Assembly: GCA_937919945.1 (NCBI GenBank)
Contig: CALESY010000003.1
Coordinates: forward strand, 1-42,472
DNA: 42,472 nt
Origin: an uncultured Chitinophagaceae bacterium
GTDB taxonomy: Bacteria > Bacteroidota > Bacteroidia > Chitinophagales > Chitinophagaceae
Direction: 5' to 3'
The notes below the pieces were generated by a model. The model did no database searches and was not told where the DNA came from. It was given only the letters and a program-made list of their open reading frames with translations. Shown in pieces: positions 15,671-24,177 of the stretch. Positions within the stretch are counted from its first letter, which is position 1. Each line of letters begins with the position of its first letter. Position numbers and translations under genes: made by a program.

Positions 15671-16327
15671 TTACCCTGGTATTCTTGCCATATACTTAGC
15701 CATTTCTTTCACCTGGCTTACTATCTGCTCGTTGGTAGCTTTGCAGGCTTTGGCTTTGGCAAAGTACATCTTGGCACTCTTAAAGTCGCGGCGTTCCAGC
15801 AGCAGGCTGCTTAGTTGCAGGTATGCGGTGGCTTTGCTGTCTTCATCGGGCAAGCCTACTTTGATGGCTTTGCGCATATTTTCCATCGCCTCTTTCTTAT
15901 TGCCTTTTTTGTAGGCTATGCTACCCAACTGCAGGTAGGCAGTACCCTCGTATTCTTTTTCGGGCATACCCGCAGCCAATCCTTTTTTCAGGTCGGCCTC
16001 TGCTTTGTCAAGGTCTTCGCCCATAGTGCTGAAGTTGGCACGCAGCATGTAGTAAGACGAGCGTACGGGTTTGTACAACAGGTTGGGGTATTTAACCCTG
16101 TCCAGCAGTTTTTGAGCACCTTCCATATCGCCGCTTTCTACATAGCCCTGTATCAGTGTCATAGGGCCTATCATAAAGTGGGCAACCACCATCAGTATAG
16201 CAATCAAAAAAGGTATCCAACCTATCCACCAGGTTACTTCCATGCCTACCCATATACCCAAGCCTATCAATAGCACTGCCAGCAGCAGGCGGTTGTTCAC
16301 AACAAAACGGCGTAATATACTCTTCAT
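15671..16327 (-). CDS. Membrane-anchored TPR-like protein
   Basis: A 218-residue protein. Two hydrophobic segments near the N terminus (LLLAVLLIGLGIWVGMEV and WIPFLIAILMVVAHFMIGP) anchor it in the inner membrane. From about residue 60 on there are helix pairs of tetratricopeptide type (AQKLLDRVKYPNLLY; YLQLGSIAYKKGNKKEAMENMRKAIKVG; YLQLSSLLLERRDFKSAKMYFAKA), probably cytoplasmic. TPRs mediate protein contacts; the partner is unknown. Single gene with a clear terminator. Confidence 0.78.
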   Translation of the reverse strand: MKSILRRFVVNNRLLLAVLLIGLGIWVGMEVTWWIGWIPFLIAILMVVAHFMIGPMTLIQGYVESGDMEGAQKLLDRVKYPNLLYKPVRSSYYMLRANFSTMGEDLDKAEADLKKGLAAGMPEKEYEGTAYLQLGSIAYKKGNKKEAMENMRKAIKVGLPDEDSKATAYLQLSSLLLERRDFKSAKMYFAKAKACKATNEQIVSQVKEMAKYMARIPG

Positions 16328-16464
16328 ATCTGTTTCTGTATAGAGGGTGCGAAGTTAAATATTATCCGCTAATGGGGTGTAGCTTTCCTTGCAATTAAGT
16401 TTTTTATTGCAGCAAACGGGATAGAATGATGTTTTATGTAATACTTAAAAAGCCTGCTAAGTAA

Positions 16465-16839
16465 TCACAGCTCTTCTTCCCGCTCCAGCATCAAAATACA
16501 GTGCTGCGGTACTATGTAGTATTTCTCTCCCTCATATACCACCTCTGTACTGCCGTTTATCAGGAATATTGCCAGGTCGCCCTCTTGTGCCTGCAGGGGT
16601 ATGTATTTTACCTTTTCCTGTGGTTCTTTCCATGTTTCAGTGTCTTCCTGCACGGCAGGTATCGGAAAGCCGGGGCCTGTTTTTATGATATAGCCTTGCT
16701 GCACTTTTTCTTTCTCGTGCACACCGGGTGGCAGATACAAGCCACTGCCTGTTCTTTCTTCGGGCTTATTAGGTTTTATCAATACCCTATCGCCTACTAT
16801 TATCAGCTTTTTCCACTTGTTGCCCGTTATGCTCACCAT
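16465..16839 (-). CDS. GroES-like (chaperonin 10 family) protein
   Basis: A 124-residue protein with a Cpn10-type beta barrel. VGDRVLIKPNKPEERTGSGL is close to the start of GroES, with SGLYLPPG and EGDLAIFLING later. It is longer than GroES (about 95 aa) because of an insert near FPIPAVQEDTETWKEPQEK. No GroEL gene is adjacent, so this looks like the second, stand-alone Cpn10 relative seen in Bacteroidota rather than the main GroES. The start at 16839 is preferred: the ATG at 16890 lies upstream of a perfect TAnnTTTG element. Confidence 0.8.
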   Translation of the reverse strand: MVSITGNKWKKLIIVGDRVLIKPNKPEERTGSGLYLPPGVHEKEKVQQGYIIKTGPGFPIPAVQEDTETWKEPQEKVKYIPLQAQEGDLAIFLINGSTEVVYEGEKYYIVPQHCILMLEREEEL

Positions 16840-16876
16840 ATAAGTATAATGTATTGAGTTTTTAAAAAAAGCGGTG

Positions 16877-16884
16877 CAAAAATA
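16877..16884 (-). promoter_or_regulatory. Candidate -7 element (TATTTTTG) for the GroES-like gene
   Basis: Perfect TAnnTTTG on the minus strand, 37 bp before the ATG at 16839. No clear -33 element. It excludes the longer ORF start at 16890. Confidence 0.4.
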
Positions 16885-16921
16885 CAGCATTCTCCGTCAT
16901 ACTCCATGCAGCTATAAAAGC

Positions 16922-16929
16922 TACCTTTG
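16922..16929 (+). promoter_or_regulatory. Candidate -7 element (TACCTTTG) for the methyltransferase/PAP2 pair
   Basis: Perfect TAnnTTTG ending 13 bp before the ATG at 16943, implying a very short leader. No TTG at the ideal distance. Confidence 0.4.
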
Positions 16930-16942
16930 CGCATAGCGTTTT

Positions 16943-17677
16943 ATGGAACAGAAAGACTGGTTTGAAACATGGTTCGGCTCCCCTTATTACAAAATATTAT
17001 ATAAGCACAGGGACGAACCCGAAGCGCAAGCCTTTATAGAAAAACTACTGCAACACCTGCAACCACCCGATGGCTGCAAGATGATTGATATAGCCTGCGG
17101 CGATGGTCGCTATGCACGCCAACTGGCAGGGCATGGGTTTGATGTTACAGGTATAGACCTGTCGCTGCACCATATAGAAATAGCCAAAGAATATGAGGCA
17201 GATAACCTGCACTTCTTTGTACACGATATGCGGATGCCTGCCTATATCAACTACTTCGACTATGCTTTCAATTTCTTTACCAGCTTTGGCTACTTTGCAC
17301 ACGACCGCGACCATCTGCTGGCTGCCAAATCTTTTGCAAGGGCATTAAAGAAAGGCGGCACATTGGTAATAGACTACCTGAATGCCGTAAACGTAATGAA
17401 TAACCTAGTGCCCGAAGATACCATAACAAGGGGCAGTTATACATTCCATATCAACCGCCGTGTAGAGCGCAAGCATTTCATCAAAGACATTCGCTTTACT
17501 GATGCTGATAACAAACCACGCCATTTTACGGAGAGTGTAGCGGCATTTGAGTTGCAGGATTTTGTGAGCATGTTTACCAAGGCAGGCTTATCTTTAACAA
17601 CTACTTTCGGCGATTATAACCTGCAGGCATTTGATGCCCGTACATCGCCAAGGCTGATAATGGTATTTAAAAAATAA
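16943..17677 (+). CDS. Class I SAM-dependent methyltransferase
   Basis: A 244-residue methyltransferase. Motif I is MIDIACGDGRYARQLAGHG, followed by VTGIDLS for ribose binding; HFFVHDMRMP (adenine contact) and FDYAFNFFTSFGYF (motif IV region) come next. A beta-rich C-terminal part (GSYTFHINRRVERKHF; RHFTESVAAFELQDF) resembles glycine/sarcosine N-methyltransferase-like Methyltransf_25 proteins. The acceptor is unknown. It is followed 2 bp later by the PAP2 gene, so they form a two-gene operon. Confidence 0.82.
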   Translation: MEQKDWFETWFGSPYYKILYKHRDEPEAQAFIEKLLQHLQPPDGCKMIDIACGDGRYARQLAGHGFDVTGIDLSLHHIEIAKEYEADNLHFFVHDMRMPAYINYFDYAFNFFTSFGYFAHDRDHLLAAKSFARALKKGGTLVIDYLNAVNVMNNLVPEDTITRGSYTFHINRRVERKHFIKDIRFTDADNKPRHFTESVAAFELQDFVSMFTKAGLSLTTTFGDYNLQAFDARTSPRLIMVFKK

Positions 17678-17679
17678 AC

Positions 17680-18285
17680 GTGCAGAAACTGCTGGAAACA
17701 CTCATAGGCTGGGATTATGCAGCATGGTACTACCTCAATACCGTGTGGCAAAACGATGTGCTCGATGCCTTTGTACCCTACCTGCGCAACCAGTGGACGT
17801 GGGCACCACTTTATCTGTTCCTGCTCTTGTTTATGACCATCAACTTCGGGCGCAAGGGGTGGATGTGGTGTGTGTTCTTTCTGCTCACCTTTGCAGTGGC
17901 AGACCAGTTGAGTGCTACCCTCATAAAACCGTATGTACATCGTTTGCGCCCTTGCAACAATCCGTATCTGCAACAATTTGTACACCTGTTAGTGCCTTGC
18001 GGCAGCGGGTATAGCTTTCCCTCATCACATTCCGCCAATCATTTTGCATTAGCCGTGTTTGGTTCCATAACATGGCAGAGGCACGGTAAGTGGATATGGC
18101 CTGCATCGCTGCTATGGGCTGCCAGTGTAGCCTATGCACAGGTATATGTGGGTGTACACTTTCCGCTGGATGTGGTGTGTGGTGGTATATTAGGTGCATT
18201 AGCAGGTATACTTACGGGCAAGTTGTACAACAAAGTGTACGGGCTACATAAAGAAAAAACGGAGACTACTGCCTCCGTCCGTTAA
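17680..18285 (+). CDS. PAP2-family membrane phosphatase
   Basis: A 201-residue inner-membrane protein with several hydrophobic segments and the type 2 phosphatidic acid phosphatase motifs: KPYVHRLRP (83-91), PSSHS with His117 (114-118), and VYVGVHFPLD with His160 and Asp164. In the third motif the usual Ser-Arg pair is Ala-Gln (153-154). It probably dephosphorylates a lipid phosphate or undecaprenyl diphosphate on the periplasmic side. The start is a GTG at 17680, 2 bp after the methyltransferase stop; no ATG gives a full protein. Its last 20 bp overlap the convergent DUF4476 gene. Confidence 0.85.
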   Translation: MQKLLETLIGWDYAAWYYLNTVWQNDVLDAFVPYLRNQWTWAPLYLFLLLFMTINFGRKGWMWCVFFLLTFAVADQLSATLIKPYVHRLRPCNNPYLQQFVHLLVPCGSGYSFPSSHSANHFALAVFGSITWQRHGKWIWPASLLWAASVAYAQVYVGVHFPLDVVCGGILGALAGILTGKLYNKVYGLHKEKTETTASVR

Positions 18286-19027
18286 TGTAGTTATTGAATT
18301 CGTCCTTACTACTGTTGAAAGAAAATTCACTTTCCAGCTTCCAGTAGTCGCGCTTATCTATCACATTATCATATCCCCATTTAGCTACTTCCAGCTTAGT
18401 GCTTTCAAAGCTCAACCATGATAATATAGAGCGCATCTGCTCAGTAGTATATCGCCTGTCTTGCAGTACGTTTTGTATCAGCTTTTGTTTGTCGCTGTCG
18501 CCAATGCGTTCATCCACACGCCTTTTCAGGTCGTTCATGTCTTGTTGTGTCCAGCTGCGGCTGTTTCTGTGCCTGTCATACACATCATCACGGTCGTTCC
18601 ACCTGTCATCTCTGCGGTCGTCCCATCTGTCATCGCGCCTGTCGTCTCTTCTATCATCCCTGCGGTCGTCGTAGGTATCGTCTATAAACTCTACCTGTGT
18701 ATATAGCTGGTTATTGCGTACATCATATTCCATGTCGGTAATAGTACCTGCAGATATGCGTATGCCACCGGAGTATATAACCCTTGCTTTACCACCCCTG
18801 CCATTGGTATATGGTGTATAACGATATATTTTGATGAAATGACGGCCTGCGGGCAAATCGCCTATTGTTATAGAACGTCCTTGTTTGTCGTAATACCTGT
18901 CATTGAGAGATACTGCCAGTCGTGAATCATCGCTCAAACGTACACGGATGATGCTTCGCCTTGCCTGTGCAGATACTTGTGCTATGCTGATAACTGCCAG
19001 CAACATGAATAGTAATAGTCTTTTCAT
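18266..19027 (-). CDS. Secreted DUF4476-domain protein with Arg/Asp repeat
   Basis: A 253-residue protein with a signal peptide (residues 1-20, ending V-S-A-Q). An N-terminal beta domain of about 100 residues follows (SIIRVRLSDDSRLAVSLNDR...LPAGRHFIKIYRY). A highly charged linker made of repeated DDRRDDR units (coded about 18590-18680) leads to a helical C-terminal domain of DUF4476 type (DLKRRVDERIGDSDKQKLIQ; TEQMRSILSWLSFESTKLEVAKWGY). Likely periplasmic; function unknown. The gene is a single unit whose 3' end overlaps the convergent PAP2 gene by 20 bp. Confidence 0.8.
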   Translation of the reverse strand: MKRLLLFMLLAVISIAQVSAQARRSIIRVRLSDDSRLAVSLNDRYYDKQGRSITIGDLPAGRHFIKIYRYTPYTNGRGGKARVIYSGGIRISAGTITDMEYDVRNNQLYTQVEFIDDTYDDRRDDRRDDRRDDRWDDRRDDRWNDRDDVYDRHRNSRSWTQQDMNDLKRRVDERIGDSDKQKLIQNVLQDRRYTTEQMRSILSWLSFESTKLEVAKWGYDNVIDKRDYWKLESEFSFNSSKDEFNNYINGRRQ

Positions 19028-19072
19028 AAATTACAGATTAGATTGTTGATTCATCAAATTCAACAGCCGTGC

Positions 19073-19105
19073 CAAAACTACGGATTGTTGTGAAAGGTAT
19101 TTCAA
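19073..19105 (-). promoter_or_regulatory. Candidate promoter (TTG-N22-TAGTTTTG) for the DUF4476 gene
   Basis: On the minus strand a TTG at 19105-19103 is followed after 22 bp by a perfect TAnnTTTG at 19080-19073. The ATG is 45 bp further on at 19027. The spacing is slightly long but acceptable. Confidence 0.5.
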
Positions 19106-19106
19106 T

Positions 19107-19847
19107 TTAAGGCTTTATTAACAAGGCACAGAGTATGCCAGTACTAACGGCTGCATTCAGGCTTTCTGCCCCACCCCTGCGTGGTATTGTTATTTTTCGG
19201 GTAGCTTTTTGCAATACTGGTGCAGATATTCCTTTCGATTCATTGCCAATTACCAATACACCTTGTTTTACATCATTCAATGCATATACGTCTTCACCAT
19301 CCAACGCTGCTGCATATACAGGCATCTTCGTCTGGCTGATAAATGATAATACATCTGCTGTATGTAACTGTACTCTCAGATGCCCGCCCATAGCAGCCTG
19401 TATTACTTTTGGGTTGTAATAATCTACACTATCAGGCGTTGCTACAATGTGTTTGATGCCAAACCAATCAGCTATACGGATGATGGTACCCATATTGCCG
19501 GGGTCTTGCAATGTATCCAATGCTATACACCATTCATCAACGGGCAAGCTTGTATTCGTTTTATTATTATGCACTACCAACAATACTTCATTGGCTGTTT
19601 GCAGTTGAGATATAGTTTGCAATTCATCCTCAGATACCGCACTAATAATGGCCTCGCTGTGCTGATTAACAAGTTTAGTATGGCTTTGCAACCATGCGTC
19701 AGTAGCCACAATATGCTGTATAGTAGCCGGAGAAGCCAGCCATTCGCGGGCTATTTTATCGCCTTCTACCACAAAAACCGCATGCGCTGCCCTATATTTT
19801 TGCTGCGATAATGACCGAATATATTTATTTTGCGCCTTGGATAACAT
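19107..19847 (-). CDS. TrmH/SpoU-family RNA 2'-O-ribose methyltransferase
   Basis: A 246-residue SPOUT-class enzyme. The N-terminal substrate-binding domain starts SKAQNKYIRSLSQQKYRAAHAVFVVEG. The three SpoU motifs are GNMGTIIRIADWFG, VIGNESKGIS and ITIPRRGGAESLNAAVSTGI, which form the trefoil-knot SAM site. It methylates ribose 2'-OH in rRNA or tRNA; the exact nucleotide is unknown. The ATG at 19847 is preferred over a TTG at 19856, because the latter overlaps the -7 promoter element. It is divergent from tamL, whose ATG is only 36 bp away. Confidence 0.88.
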   Translation of the reverse strand: MLSKAQNKYIRSLSQQKYRAAHAVFVVEGDKIAREWLASPATIQHIVATDAWLQSHTKLVNQHSEAIISAVSEDELQTISQLQTANEVLLVVHNNKTNTSLPVDEWCIALDTLQDPGNMGTIIRIADWFGIKHIVATPDSVDYYNPKVIQAAMGGHLRVQLHTADVLSFISQTKMPVYAAALDGEDVYALNDVKQGVLVIGNESKGISAPVLQKATRKITIPRRGGAESLNAAVSTGILCALLIKP

Positions 19848-19853
19848 ACTCGG

Positions 19854-19861
19854 CAAAACTA
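19854..19861 (-). promoter_or_regulatory. Candidate -7 element (TAGTTTTG) for the SpoU methyltransferase
   Basis: Perfect TAnnTTTG on the minus strand, 6 bp before the ATG at 19847, in the very short divergent gap with tamL. It implies a nearly leaderless transcript. Confidence 0.4.
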
Positions 19862-19883
19862 ATTAATTGTCCCAACCAGATAT

Positions 19884-22289
19884 ATGAATTGCAGAAGAAT
19901 TGTAAACACCTTACCGGCATGGGGGACGTGTATTCTTTTTTTACTGCTTACGGGTTGTGATTCTACAAAATATGTACCCAAAGACAAATACCTGCTTCGT
20001 AGCAACGAAATAAAGCTGAAAGCTACCGTACCCCTTACCCAAAAAGGTGAATTGAAAGAAAACCTGAGCAGTCTGGTAGCCCAAAAAACAAACACCTACT
20101 CGCTGATAGGCAATACGCCACTGAAGCTATATCGTTACAATCTGCGATATGACAAATACCAGAAAGACCCTAAAAACTTTCAGCTTAAAACAAAGTCGGT
20201 AGAACCGCCTGTTATATACGACAGCACATTGAAGAAAAAATCTGCTACTAACATTCGTACCTATCTCTTCAACAAAGGATTTTTTTATGCTAAGGTATCA
20301 GACACTACCGTGTACAAAGGCAAGAAAGCTTATGTTACCTACAGGGTAGAAACCGGTACAAACTATCTGATAAATAAAATAAAGCTGGATGTAGATGATA
20401 GTGCTGCTCTCTCTATTATTAATGCCAATCAAAAATTCAGCCTGCTGAAAGAAGGTACTGATTTTATGTATGAGGCCTTAGAGGCAGAGAAAAGCAGGAT
20501 AGCTACCGTACTGAGGAATAACGGATTTTACAAATTCTCTCAGGAAAACATCAGTTTTGAATTGGACACACTCAATAAGCAATACTTCAAGGATGCTGAA
20601 AACCCCTTTGAAAGTGCTGTCAACTTTATCGCATTACAGAAAAACAATAAAAAACCAACGTTAGATATACGCATCATCATACGTCCTGAAGATGAAAAAA
20701 GAGAGGCATATAGAAGGTATGGTATAAGGAAAATCATAGTCTATCCTGACTTTCAAAGTATTAAAGACCTGACAGATACCAACAACATGATACGTACTGT
20801 ATTTGATGGTGTAGAATTTAAATACCATAAATATTATGTACGTGAAAAAGTAATCAAAAACCACCTGATTGTATTTGAAGGAGCCTATTACTCACAACAG
20901 GACTATGATGAGACGATTAATAAAATGAATGAATTGGGTGTGTTTCAGACCGTTCGTATTTCATATACGGAAGACACTGTCAATGCAGCATATAATGGTT
21001 ACTGGTTGCATTGTTATATTACCATGACACCGGCTGAAAAGTATGACTACAACACAAGCCTTGAACTATCAAACGGCACCACGTATTTAGCAGGTACAAA
21101 TCTGACACTCAGCCTGCGTAATAAAAACGTAGCAAAAGGTGCAAACCTGCTTACCATGTCATTAACCGGTGGACTTGAAAGCTTTGCAGATTCGAGTGGC
21201 CGGTTAGACCTCTTGTCAAGAAATATAGGTTTCAATACAAGTATGGACTTTCCCAAGTTCCTGTTTCCCATAGCACAAAAAAACCTTAGTAGCATTAACG
21301 CACCCAGAACTGTCATATCAAGCGGTATAGGGCTCGTAGAGCGTATTGACTATTTTACAATGATTAATATCTCTGCATCTTTTACCTATAAGTGGCGAGA
21401 AACAAAAACAAAATTCTGGGAAGTTAGCCCTGCATTCATTAACAGAATACTCCCTACTATATACCCGCAATTCGCTGCTTTGTTAGCCAACAACCAATAT
21501 TTAGAGAATACCTACAAACCAACTTTTATAGAAGGAGAAAACGTTACATTCACATTCAGCGACAAGGAAAAGAAAAAAGGAATTAATTATAACTTCCTCA
21601 AACTAACCGGAGAAGAAGCAGGTATAGTAATGCAAGGGTTGAACGGGCTGTTCCCTTCATTACAAGCCAGTTATGCACAATACCTTAAGTTCGACCTTGA
21701 TGGACAAAAGTTTTTTAACCGTAGACATTCAACATTAGCACTGCGTTTGCAGGCAGGTGTAGGTATTCCGTACAACGATGCAAAAACACTCCCTTATATC
21801 AAACAATACTTTGTAGGTGGTGCATATAGCCTTCGTGGATTCAGGATACGTACATTAGGGCCGGGTAGTTACAAAGACAACGGTACACTTTTGGCAGGTA
21901 ACGTAATAGACCGTACTGGCGATATGAAAATGGAATTTACCACTGAATACCGTTTTGATGTTGTAAAACTATTTGCGGGAGCTATAAAACTGAATGGTGC
22001 ATTGTTTGCTGATGCAGGTAACATTTGGTTGGCCAGGCCTTCTGACAACTATCCGGGTGGAGAATTCGCTTTCAACAAACTGGGCAACGACCTTGCAATA
22101 GATGGTGGTGTAGGTGTAAGGCTGGATGCCGGTTTTCTTGTAGTACGTTTCGACTTCGCAACACCTGTAAAAAAGCCGATGTATGCAGATGGTACAGGCA
22201 ACTGGATGATACGCGATATAGATAAACTATGGGAGCAAGTGCGAAGAAATGATTGGGTTGTCAACTTCGCCATCGGTTATCCTTTCTAA
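19884..22289 (+). CDS. TamL-like BamA/TamA-family outer membrane lipoprotein
   Basis: An 801-residue Omp85-superfamily protein. The N terminus is a lipoprotein signal (hydrophobic run ending LLLTGC), so the mature protein begins with a lipidated Cys, as in Bacteroidota TamL. Residues about 40-400 hold POTRA-like repeats (YLFNKGFFYAKVSDTTVYKGKKAYVTYRVETG; VLRNNGFYKFSQENISFELDTL). The C-terminal half is a 16-strand-type barrel with the conserved loop motif GGAYSLRGFRIRTLGPG, the VRGF-equivalent, and ends in an aromatic residue (NFAIGYPF). It should assist insertion or transport at the outer membrane together with a TamB protein, which is not in the window. Confidence 0.9.
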   Translation: MNCRRIVNTLPAWGTCILFLLLTGCDSTKYVPKDKYLLRSNEIKLKATVPLTQKGELKENLSSLVAQKTNTYSLIGNTPLKLYRYNLRYDKYQKDPKNFQLKTKSVEPPVIYDSTLKKKSATNIRTYLFNKGFFYAKVSDTTVYKGKKAYVTYRVETGTNYLINKIKLDVDDSAALSIINANQKFSLLKEGTDFMYEALEAEKSRIATVLRNNGFYKFSQENISFELDTLNKQYFKDAENPFESAVNFIALQKNNKKPTLDIRIIIRPEDEKREAYRRYGIRKIIVYPDFQSIKDLTDTNNMIRTVFDGVEFKYHKYYVREKVIKNHLIVFEGAYYSQQDYDETINKMNELGVFQTVRISYTEDTVNAAYNGYWLHCYITMTPAEKYDYNTSLELSNGTTYLAGTNLTLSLRNKNVAKGANLLTMSLTGGLESFADSSGRLDLLSRNIGFNTSMDFPKFLFPIAQKNLSSINAPRTVISSGIGLVERIDYFTMINISASFTYKWRETKTKFWEVSPAFINRILPTIYPQFAALLANNQYLENTYKPTFIEGENVTFTFSDKEKKKGINYNFLKLTGEEAGIVMQGLNGLFPSLQASYAQYLKFDLDGQKFFNRRHSTLALRLQAGVGIPYNDAKTLPYIKQYFVGGAYSLRGFRIRTLGPGSYKDNGTLLAGNVIDRTGDMKMEFTTEYRFDVVKLFAGAIKLNGALFADAGNIWLARPSDNYPGGEFAFNKLGNDLAIDGGVGVRLDAGFLVVRFDFATPVKKPMYADGTGNWMIRDIDKLWEQVRRNDWVVNFAIGYPF

Positions 22290-22304
22290 GTTAATATAGC
22301 CTTG

Positions 22305-22336
22305 TTTGGGCATCATGCCCGCATTTAATACCTTTG
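22305..22336 (+). promoter_or_regulatory. Promoter (TTTG-N20-TACCTTTG) for arginase with palindrome in the spacer
   Basis: TTTG at 22305-22308, a 20-bp spacer and TACCTTTG at 22329-22336 match the Bacteroidota promoter consensus closely. The ATG follows 7 bp later. The spacer contains the palindrome GGGCATCATGCCC (22308-22320), which could be an operator or a weak terminator for tamL. Confidence 0.65.
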
Positions 22337-22343
22337 AGGGGTT

Positions 22344-23291
22344 ATGCGAAACATCAAGATAATTGAAGTACGTTCAGAAATTGGTGCAGGTACCAGAGGT
22401 GCAAGCTTGGGTATTGATGCCATCAAAGTTGCAGCACTCGACTTTATGAGCAGCTTCTTTGTCAACTTTCCATCTGAACAGGTAGAGAACGAAAACAAAT
22501 TATTGTACGAACCTGTTGCTTCGCCTTATGCTAAACGGATACAAGGTGTACATACCATGTACGAACGTGTAGCCAAATCTGTATCAGAAACTTTAAAGTC
22601 CGGCTTGTTTCCGTTAGTACTTGCAGGCGACCATAGCACTGCAGGTGGCACAATAGCCGGCATAAAAATGGCTAAGCCCAAAAATAAGTTGGGTGTAATA
22701 TGGATAGATGCCCATGCCGATATACATACGCCTTATACCACACCAAGTGGTAATATGCATGGTATGCCATTGGCTACCGCGCTTGGTATAGATAATACTG
22801 AAAATCAGGTACACCAACCCGATGCTGCAACTATAGATATTTGGAATAAGCTAAAGAACATAGGTAAAATAACACCTAAGATAAACCCTGAAGACATCGT
22901 ATATATTGCCCTTCGCGACTTTGAAAAAGAAGAAGACTATATTATAAAGAAATATGGCATCAAAGTAATACCAGTACAGGAAGTACGCCGTAAGGGTGTA
23001 GAAAATGTAGTAAGGCAGGCACTACTCCACCTCAGTGGTTGCGATGATATTTATGTATCGTTTGATGTAGATAGCCTTGATAGTTCAATATCTCGTGGCA
23101 CGGGTACGCCTGTAAGCAACGGACTGAAAGAGCGTGAAGCAGAAGATTTAATGGCATCGTTTATGCAAAACCATAAAATATGCTGCTTTGAAGTAACAGA
23201 AGTAAACCCAACACTTGATAAGGAAAACCTGATGGCTGAAATAGCATTCAACATACTGCAACGTAGTGTCAATATCCTGCTGATAAACTAA
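22344..23291 (+). CDS. rocF: Arginase (ureohydrolase family)
   Basis: A 315-residue cytoplasmic enzyme hydrolysing L-arginine to ornithine and urea. The binuclear manganese ligands are all visible: His97 in GDHS, Asp122/His124/Asp126 in DAHAD, and Asp241/Asp243 in SFDVDSLD. GNMHGMPLA (His139) is characteristic of arginase rather than agmatinase, and EVTEVNP holds the usual late Glu. Length is normal. It has its own promoter and terminator and is therefore monocistronic. Formiminoglutamase is a less likely alternative. Confidence 0.87.
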   Translation: MRNIKIIEVRSEIGAGTRGASLGIDAIKVAALDFMSSFFVNFPSEQVENENKLLYEPVASPYAKRIQGVHTMYERVAKSVSETLKSGLFPLVLAGDHSTAGGTIAGIKMAKPKNKLGVIWIDAHADIHTPYTTPSGNMHGMPLATALGIDNTENQVHQPDAATIDIWNKLKNIGKITPKINPEDIVYIALRDFEKEEDYIIKKYGIKVIPVQEVRRKGVENVVRQALLHLSGCDDIYVSFDVDSLDSSISRGTGTPVSNGLKEREAEDLMASFMQNHKICCFEVTEVNPTLDKENLMAEIAFNILQRSVNILLIN

Positions 23292-23312
23292 GACTGTTAA
23301 GACATAAAATAG

Positions 23313-23340
23313 TAAAGGCGGCCATTGAGCCGCCTTACTT
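23313..23340. terminator. Bidirectional terminator between arginase and sdhB
   Basis: AAGGCGGC (23315-23322) pairs perfectly with GCCGCCTT (23329-23336) around a CATTGA loop. It lies 23 bp after the arginase stop and 24 bp after the sdhB stop on the other strand. The flanking sequence is T-rich on the plus side and has TTTAC on the minus side. Confidence 0.75.
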
Positions 23341-23360
23341 ATATCATCATGTAAGAAAGA

Positions 23361-24122
23361 TTATTTAGCGTTCTGAGAACCACCATCGAACATAGCGCCG
23401 ATGTACTCTCGATTCAGGCGGGCAATGTTTTCCAATGATATACCTTTAGGACATTCAGCCTCGCAAGCACCAATATTGGTACAGCTACCAAAGCCTTCTT
23501 TATCCATTTGGTTAATCATATTCGTAACACGCTCCTTACGCTCCGGTGAACCTTGTGGCAGCATAGCCAGATGAGATACTTTTGCAGATACAAACAGCAT
23601 AGCAGATGCATTAGGACAAGCAGCCACACAAGCACCACAACCTATACAGGCAGCAGAGGCGAATGCCTCATCAGCCATATGCTTTTCAATAGGCAGTGCA
23701 TTGGCATCTACCGCATTACCAGTATTTACAGATACATAACCGCCTGCTTGTATAATACGGTCGAAAGACTGACGGTCAACCACCAAATCTTTGATAACGG
23801 GGAATGCACTGGCGCGCCAAGGTTCTACTACTATAGTATCGCCATCTTTATACTCGCGCATGTGTAGCTGACAAGTAGTGGTATGATGCCAAGGTCCGTG
23901 TGCACGGCCGTTGATGTACATACTACACATACCGCAAATACCCTCACGGCAATCGTGGTCGAAAGCAATAGGTTCTTTACCCTCAGCTATCAATTGTTCG
24001 TTCAGTACGTCAAACATTTCAAGGAAAGACATTTCAGAAGAAACATTCTTCACCTGATAGGTTTCAAAACGGCCACGCTCTTTAGCATTCTTTTGTTTCC
24101 AAACCTTGAGCGTTAAATTCAT
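23361..24122 (-). CDS. sdhB: Succinate dehydrogenase/fumarate reductase iron-sulfur subunit
   Basis: A 253-residue subunit that passes electrons from SdhA to the membrane quinone site. All three clusters are visible: [2Fe-2S] with Cys58, 63, 66 and 84 (DHDCREGICGMC...C); [4Fe-4S] with Cys159, 162, 165 and 169 (CIGCGACVAACP); and [3Fe-4S] with Cys214, 220 and 224 (CTNIGACEAECP). The start MNLTLKVW at 24122 fits the family; an ATG at 24137 adds five residues and cannot be excluded. Last gene of the sdhC-sdhA-sdhB operon, followed by a strong terminator. Confidence 0.95.
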   Translation of the reverse strand: MNLTLKVWKQKNAKERGRFETYQVKNVSSEMSFLEMFDVLNEQLIAEGKEPIAFDHDCREGICGMCSMYINGRAHGPWHHTTTCQLHMREYKDGDTIVVEPWRASAFPVIKDLVVDRQSFDRIIQAGGYVSVNTGNAVDANALPIEKHMADEAFASAACIGCGACVAACPNASAMLFVSAKVSHLAMLPQGSPERKERVTNMINQMDKEGFGSCTNIGACEAECPKGISLENIARLNREYIGAMFDGGSQNAK

Positions 24123-24177
24123 TGTATAATGTTCCATTGTGGAATATTTTTCGTTCTATTATACTATCTATTAATAA

